The notes: a model not told the origin generated them from the letters alone. Positions 1-5,098 are shown, counted from the stretch's first letter. The stretch is DNA of 5,098 nt from Sphingomonadales bacterium (GCA_027489295.1 JAIYAA010000105.1:1-5098), one strand, 5' to 3'. Numbers and translations are program-made.

Positions 1-15
1 ACCATCACACGCCAT
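1..15 (-). CDS. Possible start of a leftward gene (only five codons visible)
   Basis: On the minus strand an ATG at 15-13 is preceded, after 9 bases, by a clean AGGAG (25-29 on the plus strand reads CTCCT). The five visible codons read M-A-C-D-G before the window ends. Nothing can be said about function. The support is only the strong Shine-Dalgarno with suitable spacing and the absence of an early stop. It could be chance, since five codons carry no family signal. Confidence 0.3.
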
Positions 16-80
16 CGAGATAATCTCCTAGCCCCACCGTTTCACCTTGCCCTTTTCCACAGCCGAAAGCGGGCACACTC

Positions 81-157
81 GGCAGGATGTTAGCCAGCGG
101 GAATGTCGAAGGCTGGGACTTTCCTGCCGTTCCAGTAGCATCAGATAAACGACCGCT
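81..157 (+). repeat. Structured intergenic repeat, copy 1
   Basis: The 234-base gap at 16-249 has no convincing gene. It contains GCCGTTCC (126-133), 14 variable bases, then AACGACCGCT (148-157). The same two blocks with the same 14-base gap recur in inverted orientation at 2852-2883. Upstream, GGCAGGA (81-87) can pair with TCCTGCC (122-128), and CCAGC (94-98) with GCTGG (112-116) nested inside, so the region can fold as a two-part stem. A short hairpin CGCGG-CCAAA-CCGCG lies at 213-227, downstream of the AraC gene, but has no T run. I read 81-157 as a degenerate dispersed intergenic element of the host; that it is dispersed is inference from two copies. Confidence 0.5.
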
Positions 158-249
158 TCCGACAGGAGCGGACGTGGTGACCTTGCTATGCGAGCCCGGT
201 CGGTTCCGCCGCCGCGGCCAAACCGCGCCCCCGAGCCACCGTCGCCGGA

Positions 250-1149
250 TCAGTTGATCGCCGAAATACCGATGGACTGGCGGAGGGTCCGCACATCGCG
301 GGCCGGGGGAGCGCCGAACTGACGGAAATATTCGCGGCTGAATTGGGAAGCGCTTTCATAGCCTACCGAAAAGGCGACATCCGATGCGCTGTGATCGCCC
401 GCGAGCAGCAACTGCCGCGCTGCCCGTAGCCGGATCTGCTTCTGATACTGGATCGGGCTGAGCCCGGTCAGTGCCACGAAGTGGCGATGCAGGCTGGCGC
501 GGCTCATGCCGCTGACATCGCATAATGCCTCGATCCGCAGCCGCGTGTCGTGATGGTCGCGGATCCACTGGACTGCGCGGCGGATCTTCCCCAGCGCGCC
601 TTCGGGGCGGGCGATCTGGCGTAGCAGCCGCCCCTGCGGACCCTGGAGGAGACGATAGAGCAATTCACGTTCCGCCATGGGGGCAAGCACGGGAATGTCG
701 GCAGGTGTGTCGAGCAGCGCCAGCAGCCGCAGCAGCGCGTCGCGCACCGGCGGCGTCATCGCGTTGATGGCGATCGCGCTGCCCGGGATTTCACGTTCCC
801 CCGCCGGTGCCATGGTGGAGGCTATGTCGGCGAGCAGCGCCGGGTCCAGGACGAGCGACACCGCGACATAGGGGCTGCCATCCGCGCCATCGTGGATCTG
901 CCCGCTCAGCGGCAGGTCCAGCGCGCTGACCAAATAGTGCGCCGAATCGTAACGGAGCAGGTCGTCCTGCAGGGCGACCTCCTTCGAGCCCTGGAGGATG
1001 AAGCAGATCATGGACCGATAGAGGCACGGTGACGTGCCCGATGTCGCCGAGCCCATGGCTATCTCCAGGCGCGGGATCGCGGTCGTCGCCCCTCCCGCGC
1101 GCGCGTGGCGCAGCGCGAGGTCCAGATGCGGCTTCAATTGCTCGGTCAT
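250..1149 (-). CDS. AraC-family transcriptional regulator (AraC_N plus double HTH)
   Basis: A 299-residue protein, normal length for this family. Residues about 20-175 match an AraC_N-type effector domain: a beta-rich stretch around 41-85, then SPYVAVSLVLDP (92-103), then the helical ERELLYRLLQGPQG segment (160-173). Residues about 187-290 form the AraC DNA-binding domain. Its first HTH is around RIEALCDVSGMSRASLHRHF (205-224); the second ends in the signature GYESASQFSREYFRQFG (263-279). It is a DNA-binding activator or repressor, expected in the cytoplasm. It is transcribed divergently from the SDR-GST pair, which points to that pair as its target. Regulators of this architecture include E. 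coli YqhC, which responds to reactive aldehydes and controls an adjacent reductase; that role here is inference. The start at 1149 is chosen because residue 1 onward aligns with the usual N-terminus; the ribosome binding site is weak (AAGAGATGG directly upstream), and a candidate promoter would make the mRNA nearly leaderless. Confidence 0.93.
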   Translation of the reverse strand: MTEQLKPHLDLALRHARAGGATTAIPRLEIAMGSATSGTSPCLYRSMICFILQGSKEVALQDDLLRYDSAHYLVSALDLPLSGQIHDGADGSPYVAVSLVLDPALLADIASTMAPAGEREIPGSAIAINAMTPPVRDALLRLLALLDTPADIPVLAPMAERELLYRLLQGPQGRLLRQIARPEGALGKIRRAVQWIRDHHDTRLRIEALCDVSGMSRASLHRHFVALTGLSPIQYQKQIRLRAARQLLLAGDHSASDVAFSVGYESASQFSREYFRQFGAPPARDVRTLRQSIGISAIN

Positions 1150-1155
1150 CCATCT

Positions 1156-1183
1156 CTTATGGCATCGTCCGAACGCCCGGCAA
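1156..1183 (-). promoter_or_regulatory. Candidate promoter of the AraC-family gene
   Basis: Read on the minus strand, TTGCCG (1183-1178) and CATAAG (1161-1156) are separated by 16 bases, each matching 4 of 6 consensus positions of a housekeeping promoter. A TG one base upstream of the -10 gives an extended -10. Only six bases separate the -10 from the ATG, so transcription would begin at or next to the start codon. The upstream edge lies five bases from the first ATTGAGA repeat, a position that would allow autoregulation. Prediction by eye only. Confidence 0.3.
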
Positions 1184-1187
1184 AGTC

Positions 1188-1220
1188 ATTGAGACGATCA
1201 GGCAAGAGATTGAGAGCATC
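1188..1220. promoter_or_regulatory. Candidate AraC-family operator: two direct repeats 21 bp apart
   Basis: ATTGAGA-CG-ATC (1188-1199) and ATTGAGA-GC-ATC (1209-1220) match at 10 of 12 positions and start exactly 21 bp apart, two turns of the helix. Tandem half-sites with this period on one face of DNA are typical of AraC/XylS-family operators, each half-site being contacted by the two HTHs of one subunit. The pair sits in the divergent spacer between the regulator and the SDR gene. A weak -10-like TATCTA at 1248-1253 lies about 27 bp downstream with no recognisable -35 (GC-rich at 1225-1230), as expected of an activator-dependent promoter. The -10 assignment is tentative. Confidence 0.5.
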
Positions 1221-1274
1221 GGGCGGGCGGGCGCCGGTCCTCTCGACTATCTAGAGGGTATCGGAGCGGACGCG

Positions 1275-1325
1275 ATGGCGGCCCGGCTTCGGGCCAGACC
1301 CACTCCAAGAAGGGCGTATTCATGA
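1275..1325 (+). CDS. Possible 16-codon Arg-rich leader ORF coupled to the SDR gene
   Basis: An ATG at 1275 opens MAARLRARPTPRRAYS and ends in a TGA at 1323-1325 that overlaps the SDR start codon as ATGA. GGAG at 1263-1266 sits 8 bases upstream, better placed than many true sites. Five of 16 residues are Arg, encoded by CGG, CGG, AGA, AGA and AGG, the AGA/AGG codons being rare in high-GC genomes. If translated, it could couple SDR translation or act as an upstream attenuating ORF. The reading frame is also open further upstream by chance in this GC-rich DNA, so coding status rests only on the SD and the ATGA junction. Confidence 0.3.
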   Translation: MAARLRARPTPRRAYS

Positions 1326-2080
1326 CGCAGAAGATCGCACTCATCACCGGCGCAAGCCGGGGCCTCGGGCGCAGCATGGCGCTGCATCTCGCCCGCCGCG
1401 GCGTAGGCATCATCGGCACCTATCGCAGCGCCACGGCTGAGGCCGAAGCGCTGGTCCGCGAGATCGAAGCGATGGGCGGCACCGCCGAGATGTTCGCGCT
1501 CGACGTCACCAAATCGGCAAGCTTCCCGGCGTTCGCGGCCTCGGTCGCCGAAACGCTCAAGGCCCGGTTCGCAGCCGAACGATTGGACTATCTCGTCAAC
1601 AACGCAGGCGAGGGCGTGTATGTGCCGGTCGCCGAAGCGTCCGAACAGCAGTTCGATTCGATGATCGACATGCATTTGCGCGGCCCCGTGTTCCTGACGC
1701 AGGCACTGCTGCCGATCCTCGCCGATGGCGGGCGCATCCTCAACGTGTCGACCGCGTTCACGCGCGCAACGATGGCGGGCTACGGCCTCTATGCCGCCGC
1801 AAAGGCTGCGCTCGAGACGCTGACCAAGTTCATGGCGATCGAGCTGGGCGCGCGCCAGATCCGCGTCAACGCGATCGCGCCGGGTGCCATTGCCACCGAT
1901 TTCGGAGGCGGCGGGGTTCGTGACAACGAACAGGTCAACGCCTTCGTCGCGGGCACGATCGCGCTCGGCCGCGTCGGCCAGCCCGACGATATCGGGAGTG
2001 CGGTATCGGCGATCCTGTCCGACGATCTGGGTTGGGCCAATGGCACGACCTTCGACGTGTCGGGTGGTCAGTCGCTCTGA
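1322..2080 (+). CDS. Short-chain dehydrogenase/reductase (SDR), classical type
   Basis: A 252-residue protein of the usual classical-SDR length, predicted to be a cytoplasmic NAD(P)(H)-dependent oxidoreductase acting on a carbonyl or alcohol of unknown identity. The cofactor motif TGASRGLG is at residues 9-16, D61-V62 contacts adenine, NNAG is at 93-96, and YAAAK (157-161) provides the catalytic Tyr and Lys. R13 and R35 favour NADP(H). In the usual Ser position, 13 residues before Tyr157, there is Thr144; Ser143 lies just before it. The C-terminal part PGAIATDFGGG...RDN and the closing DVSGGQSL resemble a common bacterial SDR subgroup of undefined substrate. AAGAAGGG at 1307-1314 is a good ribosome binding site 7 bases before the ATG. 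It leads an apparent operon with the GST gene, 32 bases downstream, and is divergent from the AraC-family gene. Confidence 0.95.
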   Translation: MTQKIALITGASRGLGRSMALHLARRGVGIIGTYRSATAEAEALVREIEAMGGTAEMFALDVTKSASFPAFAASVAETLKARFAAERLDYLVNNAGEGVYVPVAEASEQQFDSMIDMHLRGPVFLTQALLPILADGGRILNVSTAFTRATMAGYGLYAAAKAALETLTKFMAIELGARQIRVNAIAPGAIATDFGGGGVRDNEQVNAFVAGTIALGRVGQPDDIGSAVSAILSDDLGWANGTTFDVSGGQSL

Positions 2081-2100
2081 TGTCTGCATCCGGCTCCCTC

Positions 2101-2107
2101 GGAGAAA
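2101..2107 (+). promoter_or_regulatory. Ribosome binding site deciding the GST start
   Basis: GGAGAAA ends 5 bases before the ATG at 2113. An alternative in-frame ATG at 2080 overlaps the SDR stop as TGATG and would add 11 residues, but those residues do not resemble a GST N-terminus and that ATG lacks a comparable site. The start at 2113 is therefore preferred. Confidence 0.7.
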
Positions 2108-2112
2108 CCGTC

Positions 2113-2787
2113 ATGAGCGACACCGATCTTACCCTCATCAGCCATCCGCTGTGCCCGTTCGTCCAGCGCGCCGCGATCGTGCTTCTGGAAAAGGGCGTTC
2201 CGTTCCGGCGCGTCAACATCGACCTTTCGGCCAAGCCCGACTGGTTCCTGGCCCTGTCGTCGACCGGCAAGGTCCCGGTGCTCAAGGTCCGCCAAGCCGG
2301 TGCCGAGGATGCAGTCCTATTCGAAAGCGTGGTGATCTGCGAATTTCTGGACGAAACGCAGGGCGGCGCATCGATGTATCCTGACGATGCGCTGGCCCGC
2401 GCGCGGCACCGGGCGTGGATCGAATTCGCGACCCAGACCCAGACCGAGGGTTGGCAATTCCTCCACGCCGTCGACACGGCGACTGCCGATACCCGCCGCA
2501 CCGCACTGCGTGACAAGCTGCGCAAGCTGGAGGCGGAGCTCGGAGACGGCCCCTATTTCGCGGGTCACACCTTCGGCATGGTCGATGCGGTCTTCGCGCC
2601 CTTCCTGCGCTATTTCGGGATCATCGATCCCGCCGTGTCGCACACGGTGTTCGACGGGCTACAGCGTGTTTCGGCATGGCGGGCTGCGCTGGCGGCGCGT
2701 CCGAGCGTCCGCGATGCCGTGGTCGACGATTACGCCGACCGCTTTCGCGACCATCTGCGCCAGCACGGTGCACTGATCGCGGGCTGA
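2113..2787 (+). CDS. Glutathione S-transferase family protein, Cys type
   Basis: A 224-residue protein with a thioredoxin-fold N-terminal domain (about 6-82) and an all-helical C-terminal domain (about 92-215). The active-site region HPLCPFVQRA places Cys14 in the CPFV position, as in omega, DHAR-like and related Cys-GSTs. KVPV (53-56) holds the cis-proline Pro55, and ES at 71-72 is the usual glutathione gamma-glutamyl contact. Cys-type GSTs usually perform thiol transfer, dehydroascorbate reduction or deglutathionylation rather than simple conjugation; which applies here cannot be told. The C-terminal helix motif GHTFGMVDAVFAP (151-163) has Gly155 where the N-capping box normally has Ser or Thr, while Asp158 is kept. 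It is cotranscribed with the SDR gene by spacing, suggesting a shared detoxification role. Cytoplasmic; no signal peptide. Confidence 0.92.
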   Translation: MSDTDLTLISHPLCPFVQRAAIVLLEKGVPFRRVNIDLSAKPDWFLALSSTGKVPVLKVRQAGAEDAVLFESVVICEFLDETQGGASMYPDDALARARHRAWIEFATQTQTEGWQFLHAVDTATADTRRTALRDKLRKLEAELGDGPYFAGHTFGMVDAVFAPFLRYFGIIDPAVSHTVFDGLQRVSAWRAALAARPSVRDAVVDDYADRFRDHLRQHGALIAG

Positions 2788-2851
2788 CGCCGAACGATCC
2801 GCGCCTGCAAGTCGGCAGCCCCGATCAGCCTGATGGGCAGCTTCCGGCGTG

Positions 2852-2917
2852 AGCGGTCGTTCCCGCTCGCTGACGGGAACGGCCTACGTTGGTCGCCAGC
2901 TGCCGAACGATCGTAGG
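2852..2917 (-). repeat. Structured intergenic repeat, copy 2 (inverted), with hairpin
   Basis: On the minus strand this repeats the left-edge element: GCCGTTCC (2883-2876), 14 variable bases, AACGACCGCT (2861-2852). Next to it CCTACG (2883-2888) can pair with CGTAGG (2912-2917), in the same place as the stem in copy 1 but with different sequence. Here the conserved blocks also pair with each other: 2855-2865 and 2874-2884 form an 11-bp stem with one G-T pair and an 8-base loop. The hairpin lies 67 bases after the GST stop and could help end transcription, though no T run follows. An 11-base direct repeat GCCGAACGATC (2789-2799 and 2902-2912) brackets it. Confidence 0.5.
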
Positions 2918-3097
2918 ACATTTCCGACGTTCGTAGTTGCCCAACCCGATCACGTTTGTGCTTCGAACCCGATTTACGAAAAGGGGAGTGGGACCTGACC
3001 CATGGGGCTTAATTTTTGCCGCAGTGCGGTAAGTACCTATTTTAAGACTTGCATTTCAATCGGTTAGTTCCCTTCACCGCGGGCGATTAGGCCGACT
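2918..3097. other. Gene-free spacer with A+T-rich patch, possible element boundary
   Basis: The whole gap between GST and integrase is 310 bases (2788-3097) and holds no gene I can support. By hand count 3009-3060 is about two thirds A+T, in sharp contrast with the GC-rich genes on both sides. A hairpin TTGCCGC-AGT-GCGGTAA (3016-3032, one G-T pair) lies in it without a following T run on either strand. A plus-strand TTGCCG (3016-3021), 16 bases, TATTTT (3038-3043) resembles a promoter but would only read antisense into the integrase. The patch may be the inner flank of an integrated element; this is inference. Confidence 0.3.
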
Positions 3098-4314
3098 TCA
3101 TCCGCGCTTCTGGAATTTCGCCTTGATTACCGTGCCACCCACCCGCAGCTGGTCGAGATAATCCGACCACCACTGCGCCATGCGAACGCGTTCCTCCCAA
3201 TGCGCGCCACGATGATATGCTGCCCGAACGCGATCCCTTTCGCCGTGCGCCAGCGCCCGCTCGATTGCATCGGGGTGCCACAGGCCCGATTCGTTGAGCA
3301 AAGTGCTGGCCATTGCGCGAAAGCCATGGCTGGTCATTTCATCATGGTCGAAGCCCAGCCGTCGGAGCGCAACGTTCATCGTATTGTCTGAAATCGGACG
3401 CTGCGTCGTGTAGAGCGCGGGGAACAGATATTCGCTCGTTCGTGGAAGCGAACGCAACTCCTGCAAAAGATACACCACCTGGCGCGATAGCGGCACGGCA
3501 TGCGGCTGCTTCATCTTCATACGCTCGGCAGGCACGCGCCAGACCTTGTCGACGAAGTCGATCTCGTTCCACTTGGCCTGCCGCAGCACGCCCGGCCGCA
3601 GGAAGACGTGCGGCGCGATGCGCAGGGCAGAGAGCGTTTCCGGTCGCCCTTTATAGTCCTCAATGGCCCGAAGCAGTTCCCCCACTTTCATAGGCTCGAC
3701 GATCGCAGCGTGGTGCTTCACGCGTGGGACGATCAGCGCGCCGCGAAGGATCTCTGCGGGGTTTCGCTCCGTGCGCAACGTCGCGAAGCCGTAGCGAAAC
3801 ACCCGCCCAGCAAAGGACCGCAGACGAACCGCCGTCTCGTGGTGCCCCTTTCGTTCGACACGCTTCAGCGTTTCCAGCAATTCGTGCGGGGTGATGTCGG
3901 TGATTGGTCGCTTGGCGATGCCACCAAGCAACTCCAGAAACCATCGCGCCTTTTTCAGCGTGGCGGCGGATTTCCCCTCGCGCTCCATCTTCTCGATATA
4001 TTCGCCGGCAACCAGCCCGAAGGTGGTCTTCGCCGAGTGTTCCGCTTCCAGGCGCTTCAACCGTTTGGCCTCGACTGGGTCAAAGCCATCCGTGAGCTCG
4101 GAACGGGCCTCGTCGCGCTTCCGCCGAGCCTGTTGAAGCGTCACTTGGGGAAGCTCCCGAGCGAAAGCTTCCGCTCTATCCCGAAAACTTTGTAGCGAAA
4201 GCGCCAGAGCAACGCCCCGGATGGCTGCACGAGAAGATACAGGCCGTCGCCGTCCGACACCTTGAACGGGCGATCGCGAGGCTTCAGCGCACGGATTTCG
4301 AGAACGGTTAGCAT
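3098..4314 (-). pseudogene. P4-type tyrosine recombinase/integrase, split by a -1 frameshift
   Basis: Site-specific recombinase that would insert and excise an element at the adjacent tRNA-Leu. The N-terminal part starts at ATG 4314 with MLTVLEIRALKPRDRPFKVS and the arm-binding DUF4102-type domain, then meets a stop at 4143-4141 after 57 codons (LGSFPK-stop). The next frame continues as PQVTLQQARRKRDEAR to the stop at 3098. The shift is at a run of four C (GGGG at 4147-4150 on the plus strand). Five C would read SFPQVTLQQAR and give a 405-residue protein, the normal length. In that numbering the catalytic residues are all present: R240, K267, H330-x-x-R333, H357 and the nucleophile Y367 (in RAAYHRG). 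The Glu that usually follows the first Arg (RPGE) is Val here (RPGV). A core-binding domain lies at about 95-190. No other stop or shift breaks the gene, so the lesion is recent, or an error in a homopolymer. The start at 4314 matches the family; its AGGAG is 12 bases upstream, rather far. Confidence 0.88.
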
Positions 4315-4315
4315 G

Positions 4316-4376
4316 GTGGGCCACGACTCCTGCGAGGCCCGTGGTCCACCGATTCGTGGCCCACTTTTCGTGGGCC
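4316..4376. promoter_or_regulatory. Cluster of GTGGGCC/GGCCCAC repeats in front of the integrase
   Basis: GTGGGCCACG (4316-4325) and CGTGGCCCAC (4355-4364) are a perfect 10-bp inverted repeat. GGCCCAC (4358-4364) is also complementary to GTGGGCC (4370-4376) across a 5-base loop. The pentamer CGTGG or its complement occurs five times in 4321-4402. In the integrase mRNA the middle copy could pair either with the upstream one (7 bp) or with the one between the Shine-Dalgarno and the start codon (10 bp), the second fold blocking initiation. Alternatively these are arm-type binding sites for the integrase or an accessory protein, since they lie between the integrase and the tRNA att region. Confidence 0.45.
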
Positions 4377-4465
4377 TTAGCGGAACAAAATGAGAAACCA
4401 CGGGACTATCAACAGCGATTTTATCGCAGTTTTCCGCGGATTTCTACAATGTTCTCAATATGTAC

Positions 4466-4490
4466 TGGTGCCCCTGGCCGGACTCGAACC
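4466..4490. other. Predicted attachment site at the 3' end of tRNA-Leu
   Basis: The integrase start lies about 150 bases from the 3' end of the tRNA gene and reads away from it, the standard layout of a P4-type element integrated in a tRNA gene. Recombination in such systems usually occurs in the 3' part of the tRNA (T arm through CCA), which the element restores. The tRNA here is complete including CCA. I found no second copy of this segment in the window, so the other end is not visible and the exact core is unknown. Confidence 0.4.
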
Positions 4491-4550
4491 AGCATGCCTT
4501 TCGGCGTTCGATTTTGAGTCGAATGCGTCTACCAATTTCGCCACAGGGGC
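4466..4550 (-). tRNA. tRNA-Leu (anticodon CAA)
   Basis: Read on the minus strand, the 85-base gene begins GCCCCTG at 4550 and ends CAGGGGC-ACCA, giving a perfect 7-bp acceptor stem, discriminator A and an encoded CCA. The anticodon stem TTCGA/TCGAA encloses the loop CTCAAAA, anticodon CAA, which reads UUG. The long variable arm with GCC-GAAA-GGC marks it as class II, as expected for Leu. The T arm has GGTTCGAGTCC. It is the likely integration target of the adjacent integrase, and lies 50 bases downstream of the FNT gene on the same strand. Confidence 0.96.
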
Positions 4551-4600
4551 AGCGAAGGATGCGCACGGCTAGACGAAGCGCGCCCGCGCTGCAACCCGCT

Positions 4601-5098
4601 TCACACCTCTTCGTGCACCTGCGCGTGGGCGAGCAGCGCGAACAGCACCGATCCGCCCAGGATGTTGCCGATGAGCGCCGGCGCCAGGAACCCGCCCAGC
4701 ACCCAGCCGAGCGATGCCTCGCCCGCCAGCCACAGCATCCAGGCCTCCAGCCCGCCGGCCACGACATGCGCGAATTCGCCGAGCGAGATGAAATAGGTGC
4801 AGAATACCAGCACGAAAAATTCCTGCCGCCGCGCCCCCGGCAGCGACCAGGCGATCCCTGCCATCAGGAACCCCGCCGGCACCGCCGCGCGCACCGCGTC
4901 CCAGCCGGAGAGTTCGAGCAGACCGCGCGACGTATCGAGCATGGCCTTGGTGCTCGCCTCGGTCCCCACCCACCCCGCCGTGGTCAGATAGGCGATCAGC
5001 AGCGTGCCGACGAGATTGGCCGCGAGCACCAGCCCCCACAGCCGCCCCAGCCGCCCGAAATTGCGCAGGGTCGGGCTCGCCGCGACGGGGATCACGGC
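4601..5098 (-). CDS. Formate/nitrite transporter (FNT) family membrane protein, partial
   Basis: The last 165 residues of an integral inner-membrane protein; the N-terminus lies beyond the right edge (the family is about 270-300 residues). Hydrophobic segments are visible at WGLVLAANLVGTLLIAYLTT, at AAVPAGFLMAGIAWSLPGA, in FFVLVFCTYFISLGEFAHVV and in WVLGGFLAPALIGNILGGSV. The GEFAHVVAG stretch corresponds to the broken helix with the conserved pore His of FNT channels, and PALIGNILGGS to the equivalent repeat in the last helix. It ends in HAQVHEEV. FNT proteins move small monovalent anions such as formate, nitrite or hydrosulfide; the sequence looks closer to the YfdC-like branch, whose substrate is not settled, so no specific transport claim is made. 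No further start is called, since the frame stays open to the window edge. Confidence 0.9.
   Translation of the reverse strand, partial: AVIPVAASPTLRNFGRLGRLWGLVLAANLVGTLLIAYLTTAGWVGTEASTKAMLDTSRGLLELSGWDAVRAAVPAGFLMAGIAWSLPGARRQEFFVLVFCTYFISLGEFAHVVAGGLEAWMLWLAGEASLGWVLGGFLAPALIGNILGGSVLFALLAHAQVHEEV

Noticed and set aside
1029..1325. 98-codon plus-strand frame running from inside the AraC gene to the SDR start
   Set aside because: Its first part is antisense to the regulator and the start has no ribosome binding site; only the final 16 codons from 1275 have independent support, and those are listed separately.
1247..2089. Long open frame (about 280 codons) antisense to the SDR gene
   Set aside because: High-GC shadow of a clearly coding gene; the translation is rich in Arg, His and Asp without recognisable domains, while the plus strand has full SDR motifs.
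2962..2969. TTCGAACC as a possible second att copy, resembling the tRNA T-loop complement
   Set aside because: Only 7 bases match the tRNA segment at 4484-4490 and flanking bases do not agree; also no tRNA can be folded there.
4144..4153. Canonical -1 programmed frameshift heptamer in the integrase
   Set aside because: The sequence is C-CCC-AAG, not the X-XXY-YYZ form, and integrases of this family are not known to use programmed frameshifting; a one-base deletion is simpler.
3500..4195. 231-codon open frame antisense to the integrase
   Set aside because: No family resemblance, and it is exactly opposite the integrase coding frame; treated as a shadow.
3098..4324. Integrase beginning at the GTG at 4324 as an intact 408-residue protein
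   Set aside because: The first 58 residues of that frame do not resemble an integrase N-terminus, whereas the other frame from 4314 matches it well; the open frame there is chance read-through in the shifted frame.
4415..4427. Hairpin GCGAT-TTT-ATCGC as a terminator for the tRNA
   Set aside because: Only a 5-bp stem and, on the tRNA strand, no T run follows; on the plus strand TTTT follows but no gene precedes it.
1..5098. CRISPR array, insertion sequence or toxin-antitoxin pair
   Set aside because: No regularly spaced repeats, no transposase motifs and no small paired genes could be found on either strand.

Overview
The window looks like chromosome of a high-GC alphaproteobacterium, most likely a sphingomonad (Sphingomonadaceae). 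That placement is inference from base composition, the style of the proteins and the type of intergenic repeats; no rRNA or other marker gene is present.

Left part (about 1-2790). The extreme left edge may hold the first five codons of a leftward gene with a good ribosome binding site. A 230-base gap with a structured intergenic repeat follows. Next comes a compact divergent module: an AraC-family regulator on the minus strand, and on the plus strand a short-chain dehydrogenase/reductase (SDR) followed 32 bases later by a Cys-type glutathione S-transferase (GST). The 172-base divergent spacer holds two ATTGAGA-NN-ATC direct repeats exactly 21 bp apart (two helical turns), a candidate operator for the regulator. 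It also holds a possible 16-codon Arg-rich leader ORF with its own Shine-Dalgarno, whose stop overlaps the SDR start as ATGA. Together this suggests a regulator-controlled detoxification operon for carbonyl or electrophile compounds, by analogy with YqhC-type regulators. The substrate is unknown.

Middle (2788-3097). This gap carries a second, inverted copy of the intergenic repeat seen at the left edge, so the AraC-SDR-GST module lies between two inverted copies. It then changes to an A+T-rich patch (about 3009-3060) that contrasts with its surroundings and may mark the edge of an integrated element.

Right part (3098-4550). A P4-type tyrosine integrase points away from the 3' end of a tRNA-Leu(CAA) gene, the usual arrangement for an element integrated into a tRNA gene. 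The integrase is split by a one-base shift in a C run after about 56 codons. Restoring one C gives a continuous 405-residue protein with all catalytic residues, so it is either a very recent pseudogene or a homopolymer error. The leader between tRNA and integrase is full of GTGGGCC/GGCCCAC repeats that can form two mutually exclusive hairpins around the integrase start. No second att copy and no obvious cargo genes lie between the integrase and the GST gene.

Right edge (4601-5098). The C-terminal 165 residues of a formate/nitrite transporter (FNT) family membrane protein, on the minus strand, run off the window.
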